32,659 nucleotides of DNA from a virus. The notes beneath the pieces were generated by a model. That model saw nothing but the letters and a program-made list of their open reading frames with translations. It ran no database searches and had not been told where the DNA came from. Shown piece after piece: positions 12,910-19,355 of this stretch (within the stretch, counting starts at the first letter, position 1; every line of letters begins with the position of its first letter). The stretch is taken from the IMG/VR virus record IMGVR_UViG_3300045996_002993, positions 1 to 32,659 of that record; one strand, written 5' to 3'. A program made the translations under genes and the position numbers.

Positions 12910-13367
12910 TGAGCGGCATGGATCTTGTTCGTTTCAACCGGCCGGCCGACGTGGTGCGCCGGCCGCTCCCTCGGCGTGAGCCCACGGTGGTGGAGACGGT
13001 GGTGGGCACGCCGGAGCAGATCAAGGCGGAGATCCTGCGCCTAAAGCGCGCGCGCCTGCTGGTGTCCACCGGGGAGCGCCGGCTGGTCACCCGCGGCCGG
13101 TACGCGGGCCGGGTGGAGCTGGAGCTGGTGGTGCTCGACCGACCGGCGCCGGTGTGGCCGCGCCGGTGGCTGATCGCAGGCTGGGTGATGATGGGGTTCT
13201 CCGCGGTGGTGACCTCGGTCACCTGGCTGCTCACCTCGCTCACGGCCGCGGCACTGCTCACCGTGCTGGTGTCCGTGCTGGCCACGTTCCTGATCGGATT
13301 GTGGATCCGGTTCGGCGGGGGCCGGTCCCGGAATGTCATCGTGAACCAAGTGGTGCAGATGCGGTGA
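12909..13367 (+). CDS. Membrane protein, unknown
   Basis: A 152-residue protein starting at GTG 12909 (ATG 12918 is an alternative), with GGGGGGT upstream at 12897-12902. The first 90 residues are Arg-rich and soluble and include an amphipathic stretch around EQIKAEILRLKRARLL. Two transmembrane helices follow (about 84-105 and 108-132), and a basic tail ends the protein. No family is recognised. It closes the operon begun at 11985, and a leaderless promoter for the next gene follows within 10 bp. Confidence 0.75.
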   Translation: MSGMDLVRFNRPADVVRRPLPRREPTVVETVVGTPEQIKAEILRLKRARLLVSTGERRLVTRGRYAGRVELELVVLDRPAPVWPRRWLIAGWVMMGFSAVVTSVTWLLTSLTAAALLTVLVSVLATFLIGLWIRFGGGRSRNVIVNQVVQMR

Positions 13368-13386
13368 CCTCTGCTATAGTAGGGGT
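13351..13386 (+). promoter_or_regulatory. Leaderless phage promoter
   Basis: CTCTGC precedes TATAGT (13375-13380), which is followed by AGGGGT and ATG 13387 at the expected +1. The -35 region (13351-13357) is weak, but the TGC before the -10 gives an extended -10. It overlaps the last codons of the upstream membrane protein gene. Confidence 0.65.
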
Positions 13387-13578
13387 ATGGACGAGACGCA
13401 GACCGCACCCAGCACCCAGCCCATCCCCACCGACGTGATCCGGTTGAAGGCCGAAGCCATCAACGCCCTGGTGGACTCGTTCGAGAAGCGCTACGAGGAC
13501 GGCCAGTTCTCCCAGACCAGTGAGATCTACACCTTCCTCACCACCTGGCGCGACGCCATCAACGACCTGATGATCTGA
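13387..13578 (+). CDS. Small acidic helical protein (leaderless)
   Basis: A 63-residue acidic protein. After a Thr/Pro-rich start it is largely alpha-helical (VIRLKAEAINALVDSFEKRY, then IYTFLTTWRDAINDLM). No Shine-Dalgarno is present and the ATG sits at the predicted transcription start. It is a single-gene unit with its own promoter and a 15-bp terminator. The family is not recognised. It is the last + strand gene before the late operon. Confidence 0.75.
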   Translation: MDETQTAPSTQPIPTDVIRLKAEAINALVDSFEKRYEDGQFSQTSEIYTFLTTWRDAINDLMI

Positions 13579-13584
13579 CCCCAC

Positions 13585-13626
13585 ACACACGGAAGCCCCC
13601 GCTTGCCGGCAGGGGCTTCCGTGTGT
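13585..13626. terminator. Bidirectional 15-bp terminator between the two arms
   Basis: ACACACGGAAGCCCC (13585-13599) pairs perfectly with GGGGCTTCCGTGTGT (13612-13626). It lies where rightward and leftward operons converge, so it can stop both. It marks the boundary of the late (- strand) region. Confidence 0.85.
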
Positions 13627-13656
13627 CCTACGGCCGAGAACCACTCGGAGGGGACT

Positions 13657-13845
13657 CTACCCCTCCTCCTCGATCACCGGGGGCGGGGCCGACGGCTGCA
13701 CGGCCACCCCGTCCAGCGCGATCTCCGGCCGGTTCTGCAGTTCGATCGCCAGTGCGTTCAGCCGGGCCAGGTCACCCGGCGTCGCCTCCACAGTGAGCGT
13801 CCCGGACATGTCCACCTCGTTGCCCACGTAGCGCATCACCAGCAT
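13657..13845 (-). CDS. Small protein, unknown (end of late operon)
   Basis: A 62-residue protein (MLVMRYVGNEVDMSG...). ATG 13845 overlaps the stop of the upstream gene (TGATG). Two or three beta strands are followed by a helix (ATPGDLARLNALAIELQN) and a Pro-rich acidic tail. No family is recognised. It is the last gene of the - strand operon, before the terminator at 13585-13626. Confidence 0.68.
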   Translation of the reverse strand: MLVMRYVGNEVDMSGTLTVEATPGDLARLNALAIELQNRPEIALDGVAVQPSAPPPVIEEEG

Positions 13846-13976
13846 CAGAGGTTCACCCCCAGGGCGGCCATCGTGGTGATCACCTGGAGCGCGCCGAGCC
13901 AGAACGCGCCGACTGCGGTGTAGGCCAGTACATGCCGAATGGGCCTCATCGGCTTGCCCGAGTGGTCCTCGGTCAT
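13845..13976 (-). CDS. Small single-pass membrane protein
   Basis: A 43-residue protein with a basic N-terminus (MTEDHSGKPMRPIRH) and one hydrophobic helix (about 16-41, VLAYTAVGAFWLGALQVITT). It overlaps both neighbours by a few bases. It lies near the holin and other membrane genes and may assist lysis, but that is inferred from position only. Confidence 0.65.
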   Translation of the reverse strand: MTEDHSGKPMRPIRHVLAYTAVGAFWLGALQVITTMAALGVNL

Positions 13977-14212
13977 TCCACACGCTCCGGCCAGTGCCAT
14001 GAACCCGGCTCGTTGTCGGCCGCGAACGCCACACCCTCGTCCGCCAAGGAGTGGAAGAACAGACCGGTGGGGTTCTGCACGCACAGCCCCACCGTGGTCC
14101 CGTCCACCTCGGTCACCGTGGCAGCCCGGCACGCCGGAGGGAACCGGCCGTCCGCTGAGCCGCGACTGACGTAGTGGACTATCCGGCCGATGCTCGGTCG
14201 CTGCGCAGTCAT
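13973..14212 (-). CDS. Conserved actinophage protein, unknown
   Basis: A 79-residue protein from ATG 14212, overlapping the holin-like gene's stop. It has the recognisable actinophage pattern GRIVHYVSRGS, CRAATVTEVDG, VGLCVQNPTGLFFH and SWHWPE in order. Proteins with this pattern are common in Streptomyces phages near lysis or tail genes and are probably small all-beta domains. The biochemical role is unknown. The start is fixed by the overlap with the upstream gene. Confidence 0.78.
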   Translation of the reverse strand: MTAQRPSIGRIVHYVSRGSADGRFPPACRAATVTEVDGTTVGLCVQNPTGLFFHSLADEGVAFAADNEPGSWHWPERVE

Positions 14213-14445
14213 CGGTTCTTCTTGACGTACGCCGTGGCCAGGCCGGTGACGGTGGCGACCACGTACGTTCCGGCGCCCTGCAGCCATCCCGGGAGCGTCG
14301 TCACGTCCACCTCCCGATCGATGAATCCCAGCACGGCCAGGGCCACGGTACCCACCACGAACGATGTGATGAGGCCGGCCTTGCTCTCCTTGGCCAGCGA
14401 CTTGCTGCCGTCGGAACGCGGACCGGCGGTCTGCGGAGTGGTCAT
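14209..14445 (-). CDS. Holin-like membrane protein
   Basis: A 78-residue protein from ATG 14445. A hydrophilic Ser/Lys-rich N-terminus is followed by two transmembrane helices (about 23-40 and 53-70) separated by a short loop with DREVDV, and a basic end YVKKNR. Size, two-helix topology, charged C-terminus and closeness to the endolysin gene fit a class II phage holin, which would permeabilise the membrane to release the amidase. Two other membrane proteins lie between it and the endolysin, so which one is the true holin is uncertain. Confidence 0.62.
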   Translation of the reverse strand: MTTPQTAGPRSDGSKSLAKESKAGLITSFVVGTVALAVLGFIDREVDVTTLPGWLQGAGTYVVATVTGLATAYVKKNR

Positions 14446-14452
14446 GGTGTTC

Positions 14453-14803
14453 TCACTTCCCGTCGCATTGGAACAGCTCACGGAGATTATGCCATGCCAT
14501 AGCAGCCTTTCTGCCCGCCTCCGTGGTCGGCGGGGCAGCCGGATCGTCCAGCGCCTCGTCCTGCGCCACCACCAACTCGCAGATCAGGCGCCGGGTTTCC
14601 TCCTCCTGGCGCGCCTCCACTGCCGCGGCAAGCCGCTCGCGTTCCTGCCGGTCCTTCTCCCTGGCCTCCACCGCGTTCGTGGCCAGGGCGACGGAGACCA
14701 TGATGGCCAGCACGGAGGACGTCACACTGCTCAGCACCACCACGACCCAGGAGTACCAGCCCGGATGCCCGTGCTCGTTCATCCACCGGCGCAGTGGCAT
14801 CAT
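14453..14803 (-). CDS. Membrane protein with coiled coil (lysis cassette)
   Basis: A 116-residue protein. ATG 14803 overlaps the upstream stop (TGATG). GTG 14806 is possible but lies before that stop. One N-terminal transmembrane helix (about 18-40, SWVVVVLSSVTSSVLAIMV) is followed by a highly charged helix (EAREKDRQERERLAAAVEA) and a hydrophilic tail. Membrane anchor plus coiled coil is the pattern of spanin- or antiholin-like accessory lysis proteins, though actinophages often keep such proteins without known role. Confidence 0.7.
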   Translation of the reverse strand: MMPLRRWMNEHGHPGWYSWVVVVLSSVTSSVLAIMVSVALATNAVEAREKDRQERERLAAAVEARQEEETRRLICELVVAQDEALDDPAAPPTTEAGRKAAMAWHNLRELFQCDGK

Positions 14804-15090
14804 CACTCAACCCCCGATGGCTCTACCGATGGCGTAGGCGAGGGGGACGGCGCTGGCGCCGATGGCTGCCCATCGATACCAGTTGATCCGCCGCCCCATC
14901 GCAACGCTATCAGTTGAGCCAGGCCGGGAACCCCGATCAGGAGTCCGGCAATCACCATCGCCAGCTCGTTCGGATTCGCCGGAGGCGTCACCACCCCAGG
15001 AAATCCCGATTGGCTGAACATGAGGACCCACCCGCCGATGTACGACAGGGCGTCCCGAAGGATGACGCGTGGTGCCGGCCGCGCGGTCAC
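14803..15090 (-). CDS. Membrane protein near endolysin, unknown
   Basis: A 95-residue protein starting at GTG 15090, with GGTGGA about 7 nt upstream on the minus strand. Two hydrophobic segments (about 14-34 and 42-62, AMVIAGLLIGVPGLAQLIAL) are followed by a Ser/Pro-rich tail. A competing frame starting at ATG 15094 gives an unlikely Arg/Gly-rich peptide, so this frame is preferred. It probably belongs to the lysis cassette as a holin-like or accessory membrane protein. Confidence 0.68.
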   Translation of the reverse strand: MTARPAPRVILRDALSYIGGWVLMFSQSGFPGVVTPPANPNELAMVIAGLLIGVPGLAQLIALRWGGGSTGIDGQPSAPAPSPSPTPSVEPSGVE

Positions 15091-15138
15091 TCATGGTCCA
15101 CCAATCTATCGAGGCAGGGTGATTCAGGCAAAAGTTGT

Positions 15139-16032
15139 CTAGCGGACGATCTGGGTACCCTCGTCGTCGCCGGTGCCGCCGGTGTCACCCTGGGAGACAA
15201 GGGCCTGCAGCAGATCTTTCACCTCAGCCAGGCCGGTCTTGAGGTCGCCGACCTCGGTCACCAGGTCCACCACCTGCTCTGCGATTTCCTCCTCGCCCAC
15301 CAGCTCGTCCACCCGGTAGGCGATGCTCTCCTTGGAGTACAGGTAGCGAAGCAGATCCTCCATCGAACGCTTGTTCTGCTCGCCGGTGGTCCCCGGAATC
15401 TGCGTGCGCACCTTCCACACTTCCCTGGCGACTTCCTGGGCGTCGGGCATGTCGTCCTCCTCTTTCGGGGGTGCCATATAGAACCGCACCCTGTTCAGGA
15501 AATGCGTCCACGGGAAATTCGGTCCCGGGTCCGTGTGCGTGCCGTTGTCCTCGGGGAACGCCCGGGTGATGTCCCAGTGCGAGCAGATACCCCGCTCTTT
15601 GTTGCGCACCTGCGCCACCGTCAGATGCCGCACCGGGAGGTCGAACTTCTCGCAGTCCCGGGCCACCTGCTCGGCCGCGCGCTCCAGCATGGCCCGGCCA
15701 TAGGCGTTCAGCCAGGTGGTCTCCGACCAGTTCGCCCGCCCACAGAGTTCGTACTGGATCCCGTACAGGTTGCCGGTGCGGCGCGCGGTGTGCGCCCGGT
15801 CGCTGGAGTGCACGCAGTGCACCACCGAGTTGTTGTCCACGAAGTAGTGCGCGCTGGTGCCGTCGGTGCGTCGCTGGTTGTACTCGGCGCCATCCTCTGC
15901 GCTGTCACCGTGGAAGCTGCCCTCGGTGTCGTGGATCACCACCCACTTGATGTCGCCCTTGCCGCGGTCGTCCGGCGTGTAGGACTTCGGCGGTATCCAT
16001 TTCAGATCCGGCCATTCCTTGCTCTGCGCCAT
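15139..16032 (-). CDS. Endolysin: N-acetylmuramoyl-L-alanine amidase
   Basis: A 297-residue protein. The N-terminal 180 residues form an Amidase_2/PGRP domain: VVIHDTEG with zinc ligand His34, SAHYFVD at 60-66, HTARR, SHWD with His152, and THTDPGPNFPW with His166 and Asp168. It cleaves the amide between MurNAc and the stem peptide at the end of infection. There is no signal peptide, so it needs a holin. The C-terminal 100 residues (from about 195) are helical and acidic with heptad-like stretches (EVGDLKTGLAEVKDLLQAL) and probably serve oligomerisation or wall targeting. Three small membrane genes follow downstream. Confidence 0.92.
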   Translation of the reverse strand: MAQSKEWPDLKWIPPKSYTPDDRGKGDIKWVVIHDTEGSFHGDSAEDGAEYNQRRTDGTSAHYFVDNNSVVHCVHSSDRAHTARRTGNLYGIQYELCGRANWSETTWLNAYGRAMLERAAEQVARDCEKFDLPVRHLTVAQVRNKERGICSHWDITRAFPEDNGTHTDPGPNFPWTHFLNRVRFYMAPPKEEDDMPDAQEVAREVWKVRTQIPGTTGEQNKRSMEDLLRYLYSKESIAYRVDELVGEEEIAEQVVDLVTEVGDLKTGLAEVKDLLQALVSQGDTGGTGDDEGTQIVR

Positions 16033-16060
16033 GGTCCCATCCTCTCATTGATCCGGCAGG

Positions 16061-16558
16061 TCAGATGACCACGCCGGTGTCCGTGGGGGCGCTGCCCATG
16101 TCGAACACCACCATGTGCAGCGTGGCGTCAGAGGCGATCAGCGACACGTTGCCCGTGCCGGCCACTCGGCGCATAGCCAGGAGGAACGAGTACGTGGCGT
16201 CCGAGCCAGGGAAGATGAACGCCAGGATGGACCGCTTCGGGACATGGGTGGTGTCCCCGGTCTCGCCGCGGGTGTAGTCCAGCAAGGTGCTGGCCGTGGT
16301 GGCCGCACCCGAGGTGCTGTACCGAATCGGCATGATGATGTCGTCGTTGGCCACGGTGGACGCCATGTTGGCCGGGGATACCCACACTCCGTACCCGCGC
16401 CCGCCGCGCAACGCCACGTTGTCCAAGCGAAGCAACCCGGTCTCCGTGGTGGTGATGGCCGCGGTGGAGGTGGACCGTTGGCCGCGGGCAATCACCCCGG
16501 TCTGGATGTCCGTCCCCACCTGCGTGGTGAGCCGGAGCCCCGCGAGCGCCTGTTCCAT
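16061..16558 (-). CDS. Probable virion (tail-tip or fibre) protein
   Basis: A 165-residue protein, Thr/Ala/Gly-rich and mostly beta-type, with no cysteine and no membrane segment. It is placed between the minor tail protein and the endolysin, where tail appendage or receptor-binding proteins are normally found. The short length and the pattern of alternating hydrophobic residues (for example SFLLAMRRVAGTGNVSLIA) suggest a small beta-sandwich. No family is recognised. Virion location is an inference from gene order. Confidence 0.72.
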   Translation of the reverse strand: MEQALAGLRLTTQVGTDIQTGVIARGQRSTSTAAITTTETGLLRLDNVALRGGRGYGVWVSPANMASTVANDDIIMPIRYSTSGAATTASTLLDYTRGETGDTTHVPKRSILAFIFPGSDATYSFLLAMRRVAGTGNVSLIASDATLHMVVFDMGSAPTDTGVVI

Positions 16559-16568
16559 GATCAGTACC

Positions 16569-19355
16569 TCACAGCACGATGTAGTCGGGATAGGCCAGGG
16601 TGACCGCTGAACCGGCGTCGTGGGAGCGCACCACGCCGTTCACCGCGCGGCCACCGGTGTCCACGGTGAAGGTCTGCAGGGTGCCGGCCGGCGCCGTGCA
16701 CGCGCTCACCCGGATCACCTCGCCGTTGATGGCCAGCTCCATCGGGAACTCGTCCGGGTACGTGGCGCTGTCCACCCACGCCAGGCCGGCCGTGACGTCC
16801 ACCGTGAACGACATGTCGTCCGAGTCGATCCCCGCGTCCAGCTCACTGCCGTCGGTGTCGAACCGCGGGCCGGAGTCGTCCTCGATGGTGGGGTGCTCCC
16901 AGCCGGTGGCATCCGAGCAGTTGGCGTCCACCGCCCAGGTGAACTTCCCCCACGTGGTGGTCTGCCCTTCCACGATCACATCCGGCGCCTGACCCACGAT
17001 GTGCGCCGGTTCGTTCACCACCTGCAGCCTGGCCCCGTACGGGCGCGAGCGCCACGCATTGATGTACCCGGTGTTTCTGGCCAGGTTCACGGAGATGCGC
17101 GGCCAGCGGTACCCAGGACGGGCGCCCTGGAACACCAGCCAGGAGGCGTGAGTGAGCAGCCGGTCGTCGTCCGCGATGTTCACCGTGGGCGCCTGGGGGT
17201 ACCGCCCCTCCCTGGCCACGTGCTCCTCGTCGGAGTACCGCACGTTCTGCGCGCCGTTCAGCCGGGAAATCGACACATCGTTCACGATCCCGGGTCGGTC
17301 CAGCCCGCCTTCTGGGGGAACGGCCAGGGCGCCGTCCGCGGCGTCCAGCTCCAGGGTGACGGTGCGCTGGTACCGGTTGGCCCGCGGCCGGAGTGCCGCC
17401 CCCCAGCCGGATTCGTACATGATCCCCTGGTCTGCGTTCTGGCTGGATCGCAGGATGGCTAGGGAGGTGTCGATCTCCTGCGGTCCCTGCTCCTCGGAGT
17501 CCCCCGGCTCCACGTACCCGGCGATCCCGGCCTCGGAGAGGATGCGCGCAAACCGCTCCCTCGAGGTCTCGTTCGGGAACCCGGCCCATACGTCCGCGAA
17601 GGTCTGCGAGAAGAACGGCAGCGTGTTCTGCCCCACCCAGTGGTGCGATATCTGCGCCCCCACGAAGTCGGAGTTGGCGCGCACATCGGTGCTGGTGACG
17701 AACGGAATGGTGGAGGAGGCATACGTTCCGGAATTGAAGATGAATCCGCTGGTTCCCACCTGCGTCCACCCGATCCGCCAGGTGGTGGTGCCCCCGGACA
17801 CGCTCAGGCGCAGCTCCACCGCGAACCACTCCAGCGGATTCAGCCCGTACAGCACCGGGGACGCCGGCACGATATCCACCAGGTCGGATGCCCGGAATCC
17901 GCGGATGTTGATGGAGGCTGCATCGAACCGGATCACCCACCGGTCCGCGGTGGCGCCGGTGTTCGTGGCCACGATGATCATGTCGTGCGCCGACCCGGGG
18001 AGCTGGTCGAACTTGAGCAGCCACAGCGCGCTGAACCCGGTGCCCTTGGCCAGGTCCTGCCGCGGGTACCCGCGCAGCCGGTCCACGTCAGACCCGAACT
18101 GGATCACCCTGGCCGCCCCGGGGAGGTCGGAGGTCACCCCTGCGCTCACCGATCCGTCGAAGTAGCCGCCCACTCCACCGGCCGCGGCGTTGGCCGGCCG
18201 CACCGCGGACGACTCGTCCTCCAGCGGAAGGTACAGCGCGGACTCATAGCTGGACAGCTGCCGGTACAGCGGGGACTGCACCACCTTGCTCCCGCGGTCC
18301 GCCACGCGAAGGCGGTCCAGGATGCCAGCACATTCGATAGGGACGAATGCATTGTTCCCGGTGATGTCCCAGCGCGCCGGCCAGTCGCGCACGAACCCGG
18401 CGAACTCGATGTGCTCCAGCACGTAGTCCTTCACCGAGATGGTGATGGTGCCGGGGTTGGTCACCGCGGTTTTGCGCCAGAACACGATGGCGTTCTGCGC
18501 CCCCTCGATCACCTCGTCGTCGGTGACCGAGTGCTGCCAACCGTCCGGCTCGGTACCCGCGGCGGCCCACGCCTTCAGCGAGATGGTGGCCCCTACCAGC
18601 TGCCAGGCGAATGTGATCTCCTCGTTTGCGGTGTACGTCTCCGCGATGGTGAGCACTCCCAGGGAGTTGAAGGCACCCTCGCGTTGCCGAGATATCCCCA
18701 GCGCCAGCTCGCCGGACGCGTTGAACTGCAGCTCCAGCAGGTAGAAGTTGTTCCCGTCCGCCCACCGCGCGGTCACTCCCACCACCAGCGGCCCGCCGGT
18801 GGTCACCGCGGAGGTGGCGAACGTGACCCGGCCGGTGACGTTGTACGCGTCTCCGTTGGTGAGCGTGGCTCGGCGCAATACGTTGTCCGACGGGGCGTCC
18901 AGCACGCGGGTGCCGGCCGAGCCGTTCACGTCGTAGTGGTCCGCCTGGCTGGTCACCGTCCAGCTGATCTCCTCGAACTGCGCTCCGTCCGGGGCGTCCC
19001 ACCCGTCGGTGAACGAGCGCGCGAACGAGTCGGAGGCAATTTCCAGCCCTGCATAGATCGGGGTGTTCCGGGTGAGCAGGCCGTAGTACGGGGACAACGG
19101 GTTGCCCACCACGTACCGGCCGGCAACCCGCCCGTCGTCGTGGGCGCCGTTGTCCAGGGTGAGCCGCATCCTGGACGCGTCCACGTCGGTGTCCTCGGAA
19201 GTGCGCCCGTCAGAGAACTCGATGCGGTCCGAGGTGCCCAGCCGTACGTCCTGGCTGATGTTCACCCAGTTCGGCCAGTCGGCCGGGGTGAGGTTGGGGT
19301 CGGCCCCGGGGGCGATCTTCACCCGGATCGGCAGCTCGGTGGCCGGGAAGGTCAT
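16569..19355 (-). CDS. Large minor tail protein with lectin-like domain
   Basis: A 928-residue protein starting at ATG 19355, which overlaps the tape-measure stop (TGATG). The N-terminal part (to about 120) begins LPIRVKIAPGADP, typical of actinophage minor tail proteins. A region around 120-330 (FTDGWDAPDGAQFEEISWTV... with repeated strands and FYLLELQFNASG) resembles a concanavalin A/LamG-like beta sandwich, and a second such region may lie around 430-590. The C-terminal third resembles distal tail/hub segments. It probably forms the tail tip and contacts the host surface. Long apparent reading frames on the opposite strand are artefacts of GC-rich codon use. Confidence 0.82.
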   Translation of the reverse strand: MTFPATELPIRVKIAPGADPNLTPADWPNWVNISQDVRLGTSDRIEFSDGRTSEDTDVDASRMRLTLDNGAHDDGRVAGRYVVGNPLSPYYGLLTRNTPIYAGLEIASDSFARSFTDGWDAPDGAQFEEISWTVTSQADHYDVNGSAGTRVLDAPSDNVLRRATLTNGDAYNVTGRVTFATSAVTTGGPLVVGVTARWADGNNFYLLELQFNASGELALGISRQREGAFNSLGVLTIAETYTANEEITFAWQLVGATISLKAWAAAGTEPDGWQHSVTDDEVIEGAQNAIVFWRKTAVTNPGTITISVKDYVLEHIEFAGFVRDWPARWDITGNNAFVPIECAGILDRLRVADRGSKVVQSPLYRQLSSYESALYLPLEDESSAVRPANAAAGGVGGYFDGSVSAGVTSDLPGAARVIQFGSDVDRLRGYPRQDLAKGTGFSALWLLKFDQLPGSAHDMIIVATNTGATADRWVIRFDAASINIRGFRASDLVDIVPASPVLYGLNPLEWFAVELRLSVSGGTTTWRIGWTQVGTSGFIFNSGTYASSTIPFVTSTDVRANSDFVGAQISHHWVGQNTLPFFSQTFADVWAGFPNETSRERFARILSEAGIAGYVEPGDSEEQGPQEIDTSLAILRSSQNADQGIMYESGWGAALRPRANRYQRTVTLELDAADGALAVPPEGGLDRPGIVNDVSISRLNGAQNVRYSDEEHVAREGRYPQAPTVNIADDDRLLTHASWLVFQGARPGYRWPRISVNLARNTGYINAWRSRPYGARLQVVNEPAHIVGQAPDVIVEGQTTTWGKFTWAVDANCSDATGWEHPTIEDDSGPRFDTDGSELDAGIDSDDMSFTVDVTAGLAWVDSATYPDEFPMELAINGEVIRVSACTAPAGTLQTFTVDTGGRAVNGVVRSHDAGSAVTLAYPDYIVL

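Noticed and set aside
14807-15094. Alternative frame starting ATG 15094 (MSDRAAGTTRH...)
   Set aside because: The product is Arg/Gly-rich without structure, whereas the overlapping GTG 15090 frame gives a two-helix membrane protein and joins the next gene by TGATG.
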